Positions 18,057 through 27,067 of a DNA stretch of 64,000 nt are shown one piece after another. Made by a program: the position numbers and the translations under genes. The stretch's first letter is position 1. The number at the start of each line of letters is the position of its first letter. The notes under the pieces were generated by a model, which was not told where the DNA came from, did not search any database, and saw only the letters and a list, made by a program, of their open reading frames with translations. Source of the DNA: Bacteroidota bacterium (GTDB lineage Bacteria > Bacteroidota > Bacteroidia > Bacteroidales > Bacteroidaceae). The stretch covers positions 1 to 64,000 of the forward strand of contig JAFABV010000101.1 of the NCBI GenBank assembly GCA_023425865.1, written 5' to 3'.

Positions 18057-18467
18057 AGGCTTAGCAGATATGATAAGGCGGGGAGAATGCTTTCTCCCAT
18101 AGCGTGTTATACATTCGCATGATACGCTACTCCAATTTCTCTGCGGCTCTGCGTGCCCCAAAAAACCTTCATGCAATAACCACCACGCCACATGGATATA
18201 TTAACAACGGACGACACGGATAACTCGGAATCGTCATCCGGCACACCTTGATAGAACGGAGCATCGCGTTGCGATGGGCGGATGCCACGAAACCCTGCCT
18301 CCCAGTTCTCCTCAGGCCGCTAAGCGGCCCTCTGATTCCATCCTCTACATCGAAGATGCACAACTCCAACTCTCTGCGGCTCTGCGTGCAAAAAACACCT
18401 TATACCCTTGCTCTCCATGCACCCGTCTCTGCAGTACACTCCTTCCCCGAAGTAAGGCAAAAAAAAC
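18057..18467. repeat. Intergenic region with an 18-bp direct repeat
   Basis: CTCTGCGGCTCTGCGTGC occurs at 18139-18156 and again at 18372-18389, each preceded by a similar TCCAA stretch. A palindrome GGCCGCTAAGCGGCC lies near 18317-18331. No gene is convincing here; open frames are short and unlike known proteins. Confidence 0.5.
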
Positions 18468-18501
18468 ATACGGGACACCTGCTAAGGCAGGTGTCCCGTA
18501 T
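18468..18501 (-). terminator. Strong intrinsic terminator, minus strand
   Basis: 15-bp perfect stem ATACGGGACACCTGC with a TAAG loop, followed on the minus strand by a run of eight T interrupted by few bases. It suits termination of a transcript from the small gene at 18711-18851 that reads through array A2. Confidence 0.75.
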
Positions 18502-18566
18502 TGCTTTTCAAACCATTTCCTTGCTCCAAAGTCTGTCGGTGGTAACAAGGTCTCTACAAGATGACT

Positions 18567-18683
18567 TCATGATTCGGGTAAAATCATCTCATGATTCAAT
18601 ATAAAATTATCTTATAGTTCTATATTAAACCATATTGTGATTCTATATAGAATTATCGGATGGTTCTATATTAAACCATCAAG
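18567..18683. repeat. Palindrome array A2
   Basis: Five units with cores at 18573, 18595, 18618, 18641 and 18664 (period 22 then 23). The first unit is the cap type, ATGATTCGGGTAAAATCAT; the other four are TTCTATATAGAA-like. The array lies between the small gene at 18711-18851 and its terminator, so it is probably transcribed. Confidence 0.85.
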
Positions 18684-18710
18684 CCGTCACTACCCTCTCA
18701 CGATGCCAGC

Positions 18711-18851
18711 TCATGCCGGAGCGTCGGTCTGCGCGTCGTTTTGATATTGCTTTTTCTTGGCCAACGTGGCACGACGCTCACCAAGAATCTTCTCTAAACG
18801 ACTGTTAGTCTGGAGTTCGACTTGTTCGTTGATTGTCACTAATTTGTCCAT
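18711..18851 (-). CDS. Small hypothetical protein, 46 aa
   Basis: Frame from the ATG at 18851 to the TGA at 18711. The protein is charged and probably helical: an acidic/Gln N-terminal half (INEQVELQTNSRLEKILGE), then a basic middle (RRATLAKKKQYQ). No membrane segment and no family I recognise. Support for a real gene is unusually good for its size: AGAAGGG-type SD about 8 nt upstream, a TAACTTTGC box at 18882-18890, and a strong terminator at 18468-18501. Its 3' untranslated region would contain palindrome array A2. Confidence 0.6.
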   Translation of the reverse strand: MDKLVTINEQVELQTNSRLEKILGERRATLAKKKQYQNDAQTDAPA

Positions 18852-18881
18852 TTTGTTACCCTTCTATTTTTAATTAACTTG

Positions 18882-18890
18882 GCAAAGTTA
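18882..18890 (-). promoter_or_regulatory. -7 box for the 46-aa gene
   Basis: TAACTTTGC on the minus strand, about 30 bp before the ATG at 18851. Confidence 0.6.
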
Positions 18891-19287
18891 ATTGCCGAGG
18901 GTACGTAAAACATGAAAAACCAACTAAAAAACGCTTTCACCCACCCATTCTTTGATGTAAATCAATTGCACAAACCACCATATTACCATACTGTTACAAA
19001 AGTGCGGCATCAGCGGCAGAAGTTACGTTACAACACCGTAAACCATCAAGAAAAAGCAAAAAGAGATGATAAATATAATGTAAACAACTGTGGTTTAGCA
19101 TCTTATTCCTTGATTCCCAATTTCTTCCTCGGTCACGTAGAAGCATTTCGCAGTACCTTTTGCAGTCATATAGTCTGCATGAAAAGCCTGTACACCAAAC
19201 CATAAGTGCCAAAAGCCTATGCGGTCATTATTTATTGAATAATGCTTATTTTCTATCTTACCGCTTACGCTTTTCATTGTTTTTTTG
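18891..19287. other. Intergenic, no feature identified
   Basis: AT-rich region upstream of serS. A short open frame at 18912-19205 lacks coding character. No tRNA, hairpin array or repeat was recognised. Confidence 0.4.
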
Positions 19288-19296
19288 TACTTTTGC
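19288..19296 (+). promoter_or_regulatory. -7 box of serS promoter
   Basis: TACTTTTGC, 34 bp before the serS ATG at 19331. Confidence 0.7.
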
Positions 19297-19330
19297 CTCA
19301 AATATAGGTAAATTTCAAATTAACAGCAAT

Positions 19331-20617
19331 ATGCTTACACTCAAACTCATCAGTGAGGAAACCGATCGTGTGATCAAAGGTCTCGAAAAGAAACACTTCA
19401 AAGGTGCCCGCGAGGCAGTAGAGAAAGTTCTGGAATACGACAGACTGCGCCGAGAATCCCAGCAGAAGCTCGACAACAATAAGATGCAACAAAACCAGCT
19501 GGCCAAGCAGATTGGTGGACTGATGAAGGAAGGCAAGAAAGACGAAGCCGAACAGGTGAAGGAGCAGGTGGCTGAACTCAAGGCTGCCGACAAAGCCTTG
19601 CAGGAAATCATGGACAAGGCCACCGAGGATATGACCGCCGAACTGCTGCAGATACCCAACCTGCCCTACAACGATGTACCCGAAGGCGCTGATGCCAACG
19701 AGAACGTGGTGGTGAAGGAAGGTGGCGTGATACCTGAGTTGGGGCCCGACGCATTATGCCACTGGGACTTGCTGAAGAAGTTTAACCTCGCCGACTTTGA
19801 TATGGGCGTGAAGATTACGGGTGCCGGCTTCCCCATCTACATCGGCAAGATGGCACGGTTTCAGCGCGCCCTTGAGGCTTTCTTCCTCGACGAGGCCCGC
19901 AAGGCTGGCTATTTAGAGGTGCAGCCGCCATTGGTGATCAACGAGGCCAGCGGCTACGGCACCGGTCAGTTGCCCGACAAAGAAGGCCAAATGTACCATG
20001 CCAACCTCGACAACCTCTATCTCATCCCCACAGCCGAGGTGCCTGTTACCAATATATTCCGTGACGAGATTCTCGATGAGAAAGACCTGCCCATCAAGCG
20101 CTGCGCCTACTCGGCTTGTTTCCGCCGCGAGGCTGGCTCATACGGCAAGGACGTGCGCGGACTCAACCGCCTGCACCAGTTTGACAAGGTGGAGATAGTG
20201 CGTGTCGACACCCCCGAGCACTCGCAAGAGTCGCACAAGGAGATGCTCAACCATGTGGAGAACCTGCTCATCAAGCTCGAGCTGCCCTACCACATCCTGC
20301 TGCTCTGCGGCGGCGACATGAGCTTCACCTCTTCTATATGCTACGACTTCGAGACTTACAGCTCTGCCCAGAAGCGATGGTTGGAGGTTTCTTCGGTATC
20401 AAATTTCGACAGTTATCAGGCCAACCGCTTGCACTGCCGTTTCCGCCGTGCGGAGACCAAGAAGACCGAGCTTTGCCATACGCTCAACGGGTCGGCGCTG
20501 GCCTTGCCCCGCATCGTGGCAACCATCATCGAGAACAATCAGACCCCGGAGGGTATCCGTGTGCCGAAGGTGCTCGTACCCTACTGTGGCTTTGACATGC
20601 TCGACGACAAGATGTAA
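19331..20617 (+). CDS. serS: Serine--tRNA ligase
   Basis: 428 residues from the ATG at 19331. The N-terminal ~110 residues form the long antiparallel coiled-coil arm that contacts tRNA-Ser. The class II core shows motif 1 around EVQPPLVINEASGYGTGQLP, motif 2 in FRREAGSYGKDVRGLNRLHQ and motif 3 in NGSALALPRIVATIIENNQ. It charges tRNA-Ser (and tRNA-Sec where present) in the cytoplasm. The longer open frame upstream has no SD and lies before the promoter box, so it is discarded. A hairpin follows 27 bp after the stop. Confidence 0.97.
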   Translation: MLTLKLISEETDRVIKGLEKKHFKGAREAVEKVLEYDRLRRESQQKLDNNKMQQNQLAKQIGGLMKEGKKDEAEQVKEQVAELKAADKALQEIMDKATEDMTAELLQIPNLPYNDVPEGADANENVVVKEGGVIPELGPDALCHWDLLKKFNLADFDMGVKITGAGFPIYIGKMARFQRALEAFFLDEARKAGYLEVQPPLVINEASGYGTGQLPDKEGQMYHANLDNLYLIPTAEVPVTNIFRDEILDEKDLPIKRCAYSACFRREAGSYGKDVRGLNRLHQFDKVEIVRVDTPEHSQESHKEMLNHVENLLIKLELPYHILLLCGGDMSFTSSICYDFETYSSAQKRWLEVSSVSNFDSYQANRLHCRFRRAETKKTELCHTLNGSALALPRIVATIIENNQTPEGIRVPKVLVPYCGFDMLDDKM

Positions 20618-20644
20618 CCCCAAGGAGCATGTGCCTCATCGCAC

Positions 20645-20675
20645 AAATGCCATCCCACTCATCGGGATGGCATTT
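20645..20675 (+). terminator. Hairpin after serS
   Basis: 12-bp perfect stem AAATGCCATCCC / GGGATGGCATTT with a 7-nt loop; only a weak T stretch follows. Confidence 0.55.
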
Positions 20676-20739
20676 GCAATATCCTAATAACCTCACGAGA
20701 CAATTACACTCACAAATAAACTATCAACATCTATCATTT

Positions 20740-21957
20740 ATGAAAACAACCAACACCAATTTTACTGTTGCGCTGTCGTTTATTGGCATTTTCTTCTTTT
20801 CCATTGGCTTCGCATTAGGTATCAACGCCTTTCTGATGCCCGTCTTGAAGACTGCCATGCACATGTCGGGTGCTGCGTCGAGCTTGCTCTTAGGCGCCAC
20901 CTTCGTGCCCTTCATACTCTTCGGCATTCCTGCCACGAAGTGTATCGAAGCCATTGGCTACAAGCGTACCATGGCCGTATCGTTTGGCATCTTTGCCGTG
21001 GCCTTCGGACTCTTTATCCTTGCCGCGCAGCAGCAGTCGCTCACATGGTTTCTCATTGCCAGCTTCGTGAGCGGTGCCGCCAATGCCGTGCTGCAGGCTT
21101 CGGTCAATCCCTATGTCACCATTCTCGGCCCATTGGAGTCGGCAGCCAGCCGCATCTCGATCATGGGTATCTGCAACAAACTGGCTTGGCCTGCCACCAC
21201 CCTCTTCATCACTTACGTCATCGGAAAGTCATTGGCCGACATTCAACTGCCTGACCTCTACACTCCCTTTGCGCTCATCATCGGCATCTTCATACTGCTC
21301 GGCATTCTGGCACTGCTGGCTCCACTGCCCGAGGTGAAGGCAGCCGGCGAAGACGCGTCAGCCGACGAGGAGACGGTGGCCGCTCCCTATGCTGAGGGCA
21401 AGACTTCGGTGCTGCAGTTCCCCCACTTGCTGTTGGGATGTCTGGCACTCTTTCTCTATGTGGGCGTAGAGACCATCTCACTCGCCACGGCCGTAGACTA
21501 TGCCCAGGCCCGTGGTCTGGTGGGCGACAGCTATGGCTTTATACCCTCTATCGGTATGGTGGTGGGCTATATCGTAGGTGCCACATGCATTCCCCGTTTC
21601 CTTTCGCAAGCACGCGCCATGCTCATCTGCTCTGTCATTGCCGTAATCGGGTCTGTGGCGGTGGCTGTTATTCCCGATGCCACCACCTCGGTTTACTGCA
21701 TCTTCCTCATGGCTCTCGGCTGCTCGCTCATGTGGCCATCGCTCTGGCCGTTGGCCATGGCCGACCTCGGACGCTTTACCAAGGCAGGCTCTTCACTCCT
21801 CATCATGGCCATGGCCGGTGGCGCCGTGATGCCCTGGCTGCAGGGATTGGCCGTCGACCACTTCGGCTATCAGAACAGCTACTGGGTATGTGTGCCTTGC
21901 TTCCTGTTTATCCTCTATTATGCCGTGGCGGGATATAAGATCCGCACCAAGAGCTAA
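20740..21957 (+). CDS. MFS sugar transporter, FHS (fucose/glucose/galactose) type
   Basis: 405 residues from the ATG at 20740. About twelve membrane spans in two six-span halves with a charged, Ala/Glu-rich cytoplasmic linker near residues 200-225. The first half carries FSIGFALGINAFLMPVLK and the conserved GASFVPFI-like turn (LGATFVPFILFGIPATK). The second carries YVGVETISLATAVDYA. This pattern resembles the FucP/GluP family of proton-sugar symporters in the inner membrane. Exact substrate cannot be read from sequence; hexose uptake is likely. Confidence 0.85.
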   Translation: MKTTNTNFTVALSFIGIFFFSIGFALGINAFLMPVLKTAMHMSGAASSLLLGATFVPFILFGIPATKCIEAIGYKRTMAVSFGIFAVAFGLFILAAQQQSLTWFLIASFVSGAANAVLQASVNPYVTILGPLESAASRISIMGICNKLAWPATTLFITYVIGKSLADIQLPDLYTPFALIIGIFILLGILALLAPLPEVKAAGEDASADEETVAAPYAEGKTSVLQFPHLLLGCLALFLYVGVETISLATAVDYAQARGLVGDSYGFIPSIGMVVGYIVGATCIPRFLSQARAMLICSVIAVIGSVAVAVIPDATTSVYCIFLMALGCSLMWPSLWPLAMADLGRFTKAGSSLLIMAMAGGAVMPWLQGLAVDHFGYQNSYWVCVPCFLFILYYAVAGYKIRTKS

Positions 21958-21976
21958 ACTTCTTCCCTATCCAAAC

Positions 21977-22009
21977 ACAGGGAGGCTCAGCGTCACTGAG
22001 CCTCCCTGT
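21977..22009 (+). terminator. Hairpin after MFS gene
   Basis: 14-bp perfect stem ACAGGGAGGCTCAG / CTGAGCCTCCCTGT with a 5-nt loop, 20 bp after the stop. A smaller TAAGGGC/GCCCTTA hairpin follows at about 22017-22035. No T tract. Confidence 0.55.
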
Positions 22010-22084
22010 CTACGGCTAAGGGCATAGCGCCCTTATGGCCATACCACCGAGAAACTTTAACTGTATCAACTTAATATTAGCCTG

Positions 22085-24436
22085 ATGTATAAGATTGTAA
22101 AGAAAGAACAGTTTTCTGAAAAAGTGTTCTGCGTAGAGGTTGAGGCCCCACTGATTGCCCGTAGCTGCAAGGCTGGCAACTTTGTCATTGTGCGAACAGA
22201 CAAGAATAGTGAGCGAGTGCCCTACACCATTGCCAAGGCTAACCCCGAACGAGGCACACTGACGATGGTGATACAAGAAGTAGGCCTGTCATCCACCAAG
22301 TTTTGTGCGCTCAATGTGGGCGACGAGGTGCTCGACATCGTTGGTCCGTTGGGCAATGCGTCGAACATCGAGAAGTATGGCACCGTTATCTGTGCTGGTG
22401 GCGGCATAGGCATTGCAGCCATCTTACCCATCCTCACGGCCCTCAAGCAAGCCGGCAACCGCGTTATTTCGGTTTTGGCCGGACGCACCAAGGAACTGGT
22501 CATCATGGTAGACGACGTGGCCAAATACTCGGATGAGGTCATCATCATGACCGATGATGGCTCGTATGGCAAAAAAGGCGTGATCACCGTGGGCGTAGAA
22601 GAGGTCATCAACCGTGAGCACGTAGACAAGGTGCTGGCCATAGGACCTCCCATGATGATGAAGTTTACTTCGCTCTTGGCTAAGAAATACGGCATTCCCA
22701 ACGATGTGTCGCTCAACACCATCATGGTGGACGGCACAGGTATGTGTGGCGCTTGCCGACTGACCATCGGCGGAAAGACGAAGTTTGTGTGCATCGACGG
22801 TCCGGAGTTTGACGGCGACCAGGTGAACTGGGACGAAATGATGAAACGCATGGGCACCTTCAAAGATGTGGAGCGCGAGGAGATGGAATCTTATACCCGG
22901 CAACCCCATACCCATGAACCAGTAGAAGGGCCTGCGGCTGAAACACATCAAGACACTGACCACCAAGAGGAGGCCACGGCAACCATTGAGGTGCTCACCG
23001 ACCGCGACGCGCCATGGCGCAAGAAACTGCGTGCCACCATGAAGGCCAAGGAGCGCACGGCCATACCCCGGGTGCAGATGCCCGAACTCGACCCCGTATA
23101 TCGCGCCACCACGCGATTAGAGGAAGTGAACCGCGGCCTGACACCCGAGTTGGCCATCCAGGAGTCGCATCGGTGTCTCGACTGTGCCAAGCCTACCTGC
23201 GTGGATGGCTGTCCTGTGAATGTCAACATACCATCATTTATCAAGAACATTGAGCGTGGTGAGTTTCTGGCTGCCGCCAAGGTACTCAAAGACACCTCTG
23301 CCCTTCCTGCCGTCTGCGGACGTGTGTGCCCGCAGGAGAAGCAGTGCGAGAGCCGATGCATACACCTGAAAATGAACGAGCCGGCGGTGGCCATCGGTCA
23401 CCTGGAGCGCTTTGCGGCTGACTACGAGCGCGAGAGTGGCGTGGTGTCGATACCCGAGCTGGCGCCTGCCAATAATATCAAGGTGGCCGTCATCGGTTCT
23501 GGGCCTGCCGGCCTGAGCTTTGCTGGCGATATGGCCAAGAACGGTTTCGATGTCTATGTGTTTGAGGCGCTGCACGAAGTGGGCGGCGTACTGAAATATG
23601 GCATTCCTGAGTTTCGCTTGCCCAATAAGATTGTAGACGTGGAAATAGAGAACCTGCGTAAGATGGGTGTGCATTTCCAGACCGACTGCATCGTGGGCAA
23701 GACCATCAGCGTGGAGGAACTGGAGGAGAAAGGCTTCAAGGGCGTCTTCGTGGGATCGGGTGCCGGACTGCCTAATTTCATGGGTATACCCGGCGAGAAC
23801 CTCATCAACGTCATGTCGTCTAACGAATATCTTACCCGCGTGAACCTCATGGACGCGGCCAACCCTGAGACCGACACTCCTATCATCCTCGGCCAGAAGG
23901 TGATGGTCATCGGTGGCGGTAACACGGCCATGGACTCGTGTCGCACGGCCAAGCGTCTGGGCGCCGACGTGACACTGGTATATCGCAGGTCGGAGGCTGA
24001 AATGCCGGCACGACTCGAAGAGGTGAAGCACGCCAAGGAAGAGGGCATACACTTCCTCACCCTGCACAACCCTCAGGAGTATCTCTCTGACGACAACGGA
24101 CGGGTGCGCGCGGCAGTGCTGGATGTGATGCAGCTCGGTGAGCCCGATGCCAGTGGGCGACGCAGTCCGGAGACCACAGGGCAGACCGTAACGGTAGACT
24201 GCGACCAAGTGATTGTGGCCGTAGGCGTATCGCCCAATCCACTGGTGCCCAAGTCGATCTCAGGACTCCAACTGGGCCGCAAGAACACCATCGTGGTCGA
24301 TGAGCGTATGCGCTCGTCACATCCTACCATCTATGCCGGTGGCGACATCGTGCGTGGTGGTGCCACGGTCATCCTCGCCATGGGCGATGGCCGTAGGGCT
24401 GCTGCCAACATGACGGCTCAGCTGTTGGGCAACTAA
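22085..24436 (+). CDS. Fused NfnA-NfnB: ferredoxin-NADP+ oxidoreductase-like / GltA-like flavoprotein
   Basis: 783 residues joining two proteins that are often separate. Residues 1-~265 match the NfnA/PyrK-like FAD/NAD(H) subunit, with RVPYTIAKANPERGTLTMVI (FAD), GGGIGIAAILPI (NAD) and a [2Fe-2S] Cys set in GMCGACRLTIGG...FVC near 219-236. A ~50-residue acidic linker follows. From ~320 on, the NfnB / small glutamate-synthase-like half has Cys clusters CLDCAKPTCVDGC near 363 and CGRVCPQEKQCESRC near 408 for [4Fe-4S], the FAD site GSGPAGLSFAGDMA near 477 and the NADPH site GGGNTAMDSCRTAKRLGAD near 617. Nfn enzymes couple NADPH, NADH and ferredoxin redox; a glutamate-synthase role is less likely as no large subunit is present. 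Confidence 0.9.
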   Translation: MYKIVKKEQFSEKVFCVEVEAPLIARSCKAGNFVIVRTDKNSERVPYTIAKANPERGTLTMVIQEVGLSSTKFCALNVGDEVLDIVGPLGNASNIEKYGTVICAGGGIGIAAILPILTALKQAGNRVISVLAGRTKELVIMVDDVAKYSDEVIIMTDDGSYGKKGVITVGVEEVINREHVDKVLAIGPPMMMKFTSLLAKKYGIPNDVSLNTIMVDGTGMCGACRLTIGGKTKFVCIDGPEFDGDQVNWDEMMKRMGTFKDVEREEMESYTRQPHTHEPVEGPAAETHQDTDHQEEATATIEVLTDRDAPWRKKLRATMKAKERTAIPRVQMPELDPVYRATTRLEEVNRGLTPELAIQESHRCLDCAKPTCVDGCPVNVNIPSFIKNIERGEFLAAAKVLKDTSALPAVCGRVCPQEKQCESRCIHLKMNEPAVAIGHLERFAADYERESGVVSIPELAPANNIKVAVIGSGPAGLSFAGDMAKNGFDVYVFEALHEVGGVLKYGIPEFRLPNKIVDVEIENLRKMGVHFQTDCIVGKTISVEELEEKGFKGVFVGSGAGLPNFMGIPGENLINVMSSNEYLTRVNLMDAANPETDTPIILGQKVMVIGGGNTAMDSCRTAKRLGADVTLVYRRSEAEMPARLEEVKHAKEEGIHFLTLHNPQEYLSDDNGRVRAAVLDVMQLGEPDASGRRSPETTGQTVTVDCDQVIVAVGVSPNPLVPKSISGLQLGRKNTIVVDERMRSSHPTIYAGGDIVRGGATVILAMGDGRRAAANMTAQLLGN

Positions 24437-24452
24437 ACCAACTACAAAGGGT

Positions 24453-24494
24453 TCGCGGGTCAACTGTGGACTACTGTTCTGCAGTTGGCCCGCG
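24453..24494 (+). terminator. Hairpin after the Nfn fusion gene
   Basis: 13-bp stem CGCGGGTCAACTG / CAGTTGGCCCGCG with one mismatch, followed by ATTATATTTT. It sits just before the DUF486 start. Confidence 0.55.
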
Positions 24495-24511
24495 ACATTA
24501 TATTTTCAACG

Positions 24512-24880
24512 ATGAACGTTATCTATACTCTCTTACTGCTCGTGCTGAGCAACATCTTCATGACCTTGGCCTGGTACGGGCACTTAAAACTCCAGCAGAC
24601 AGGCGTCAGCAACCATTGGCCGCTGTTGGGGGTGATTGTTTTCAGTTGGCTCATTGCTTTTGTGGAATATTGCTGTCAGGTTCCCGCCAATAGAATTGGA
24701 TTCCAAGAAAATGGGGGACCTTTCTCTCTCATGCAACTCAAGGTGATACAAGAATGTGTTAGTCTGGTGGTCTTCACCATCATAGCCGGAATGATGTTCC
24801 AAGGCGAGTCTTTACATTGGAATCACTTCGCGGCTTTCTTATGCATCATTGCAGCCGTATATTTCGTCTTCATGGACTGA
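24512..24880 (+). CDS. DMT-type small membrane protein (DUF486)
   Basis: 122 residues from the ATG at 24512. Four predicted membrane spans and the family pattern NIFMTLAWYGHLK near residue 13, FSWLIAFVEYCCQVPANRIG near 45 and LKVIQECVSLVVFTIIAGMM near 72. DUF486 proteins are half-size members of the drug/metabolite transporter group; substrate unknown. An upstream in-frame start would put its beginning in the terminator-like hairpin, so the ATG at 24512 is preferred. Confidence 0.88.
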   Translation: MNVIYTLLLLVLSNIFMTLAWYGHLKLQQTGVSNHWPLLGVIVFSWLIAFVEYCCQVPANRIGFQENGGPFSLMQLKVIQECVSLVVFTIIAGMMFQGESLHWNHFAAFLCIIAAVYFVFMD

Positions 24881-24962
24881 AACGCAGCCTTTCATCCTAC
24901 GTTTGTGCGCTAATATTTTCTAAATAATCCGCTGATTATTTCCCTCCTTGCCCGAAATTAAC

Positions 24963-24970
24963 TATCTTTG
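24963..24970 (+). promoter_or_regulatory. -7 box for the PD40 protein gene
   Basis: TATCTTTG, 19 bp before the ATG at 24990. Confidence 0.65.
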
Positions 24971-24989
24971 TTATTTCAAGCACACGAAC

Positions 24990-26123
24990 ATGAAATATCT
25001 AAGATACATGCTCATGGCCTTGATAGCCATGGTTACAATCTGTACAGGCGCACAAACCAGAAAGGTGAAGCCAAAGCCTGTGGCCAAAGCAGCCTCTGAG
25101 AATCCTGCCCATAAGCTGTTTCAGACCATGTTGCCCGCTACGGCAAAAGTCATGTTTATTGACAGCGTGGTTGTGGGCAAGAACGATTTCCTCGGCCAAC
25201 TACCGCTCCCTGACGAGACGGGCAGACTATCTGTGAGAGGCAGAGCGGACAATGGCACCACGCCGCTCACCCAGTATGAGAATGAATTTGGCGACCGTCG
25301 CTTCTTCGCCAGTGGAGACTCGACAGCCACGGTGCTTAACACTCAGTCGCTGTTGGGCAATGAATGGGGCAAACCAACCGCTTTGTCAGACATCAGCAAC
25401 AAGGACTATCCTTCGCAGAATTTTCCTTTCCTGACGTCCGACGGTTTCACGCTATACTTTTCTGCCACCGGTCCCAACAGCTTGGGGGGGCGCGATATCT
25501 TCATGACAACATTTGACTCTGACAAAGGCGAATGGTATACGCCCCAAAACTACGGACTGCCCTTCAACTCTACGGCCAATGACTATCTGCTGGCCATCGA
25601 CGACATCGACACATTGGGGTGGCTGGTGACAGACCGCCATCAACATGCTGACAGTGTGTGCATTTATACCTTTGTGCCGACCAAGCCGAGACTCGACTTC
25701 TCTGGCGATGACCTCACAAACGCACAAATAGAACGACTGGCCAAGTTGGCGAGCATCAAAGATACCTGGGGGTTTGGCAACCGTAAGGAGGCTCTTGCCC
25801 GACTTAACGCCATGATTACCCAAAAGCATGCCGCCGCTCCCAAAGGCGTTGGCATGTACTTCGTGGTCAATGACCAGACCGTGGTAACCTCACCTTCTCA
25901 GTTCAAGACCAAGGAGGCCAAGCAACTGTATGCCCAACTGCAGGAACTGAAGAGTCTACTGCAACAAACTGAAAGCAGCATTGACAACGACCGTCTGTTG
26001 TACCATCAACGCAAAGACAAAAACCTCGCCGCAAAAATACTACAGCAAGAAAAAGCCCTGCTGAAACAACAGGAGGATTATAAAACAATAGAAAAAAGAA
26101 TTAGACTTGTCGAACAACGATAA
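24990..26123 (+). CDS. Exported PD40/WD40-like repeat protein with C-terminal coiled coil
   Basis: 377 residues from the ATG at 24990, which opens a signal peptide ending near Ala-Gln 22. Residues ~130-190 contain the PD40-type strand-turn pattern TSDGFTLYFSATGPNSLGGR, as in TolB/OmpA-associated beta-propellers of Bacteroidota. The last ~70 residues are Gln/Lys/Leu-rich and predicted coiled coil. It is probably periplasmic and structural or scaffolding. No catalytic motif was seen. It has its own promoter and precedes a nucleoside phosphorylase by 71 bp; function is not linked to that gene in any way I can see. Confidence 0.7.
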   Translation: MKYLRYMLMALIAMVTICTGAQTRKVKPKPVAKAASENPAHKLFQTMLPATAKVMFIDSVVVGKNDFLGQLPLPDETGRLSVRGRADNGTTPLTQYENEFGDRRFFASGDSTATVLNTQSLLGNEWGKPTALSDISNKDYPSQNFPFLTSDGFTLYFSATGPNSLGGRDIFMTTFDSDKGEWYTPQNYGLPFNSTANDYLLAIDDIDTLGWLVTDRHQHADSVCIYTFVPTKPRLDFSGDDLTNAQIERLAKLASIKDTWGFGNRKEALARLNAMITQKHAAAPKGVGMYFVVNDQTVVTSPSQFKTKEAKQLYAQLQELKSLLQQTESSIDNDRLLYHQRKDKNLAAKILQQEKALLKQQEDYKTIEKRIRLVEQR

Positions 26124-26194
26124 GCTATAACAGATAACATATCGTAAGTCGTTGTGACATATGATATTTCTAACAACCATTAAATCAATAGACG

Positions 26195-27067
26195 ATGAAT
26201 ACCTATTTTGCGCCATCAGAACTCATCATCAATGATGACGGCTCTATTTTCCACCTTCATGTAAAACCCGAACAGTTGGCCGACAAGGTCATTCTCGTGG
26301 GCGACCCGGGGAGGGTGAGTGTGGTAGCCTCTCATTTTGACAGTCAGGAATGTGATATTGAAAGCCGTGAGTTCCATACCATCACCGGCACCTACAAAGG
26401 CAAGCGTATTACGGTTCTGAGTACAGGCATCGGATGTGACAACATCGACATCGTGGTCAATGAACTTGACGCTTTGGCCAACATCGACTTCAAGACACGC
26501 GAGGTCAAGCCCACGCTCCGCTCCTTAACCCTCGTGCGCATAGGCACTTGTGGCGGTCTGCAAGAATATACGCCCACGGGCACTTACATCGCCAGCGAGA
26601 AGAGCATCGGCTTCGATGGATTGCTCAACTACTATGCCGGACGCAATGAAGTGTGCGATCTTGACTTTGAGGAGGCATTCAAAAAACACATGGACTGGAA
26701 TCCGCAGAAAGGCGCCCCGTATGTCATTGATGCCGACAAAGAGACATTGGAACGGGTCGCAGCCAGCGATATGGTACGCGGCGTGACCATCGCCTGCGGT
26801 GGATTCTTCGGTCCGCAGGGACGTGAGTTACGCATTCCACTGGCCGACCCCAACCAGAACGCAAAGGTGGAGGCCTTCGAATACAACGGATATCGCATCA
26901 CGAACTTTGAGATGGAGTCATCGGCCTTGGCAGGATTGGCGAAACTTATGGGACACAAGGCGCTGACTTGCTGCATGGTTATTGCAAACCGCAGGGCTAA
27001 AGAGGCCAACACTGGTTACAAGAACTCAATAGATGGATTGATTAAGCTTGTTCTCGAACGCATCTAA
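26195..27067 (+). CDS. Nucleoside phosphorylase (uridine phosphorylase-like)
   Basis: 290 residues of the PNP/UDP phosphorylase family, which cleave nucleosides with phosphate to base and ribose-1-phosphate. Signatures: VILVGDPGRVSVVASHFD near residue 30 (phosphate loop), LSTGIGCDNIDIVVNELDAL near 73, RIGTCGGLQEYTPTGTYIAS near 112, and NFEMESSALAGLAKLMGH near 238 (ribose-binding Glu-Met-Glu). The length suits the Bacteroidota uridine-phosphorylase-like subgroup; base preference is not certain. Its stop codon is immediately followed by the mnmE start, so the two are co-transcribed. Confidence 0.9.
   Translation: MNTYFAPSELIINDDGSIFHLHVKPEQLADKVILVGDPGRVSVVASHFDSQECDIESREFHTITGTYKGKRITVLSTGIGCDNIDIVVNELDALANIDFKTREVKPTLRSLTLVRIGTCGGLQEYTPTGTYIASEKSIGFDGLLNYYAGRNEVCDLDFEEAFKKHMDWNPQKGAPYVIDADKETLERVAASDMVRGVTIACGGFFGPQGRELRIPLADPNQNAKVEAFEYNGYRITNFEMESSALAGLAKLMGHKALTCCMVIANRRAKEANTGYKNSIDGLIKLVLERI

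Noticed and set aside
23234..24208. 324-codon open frame on the minus strand
   Set aside because: Antisense to the Nfn fusion, which has complete cofactor motifs.
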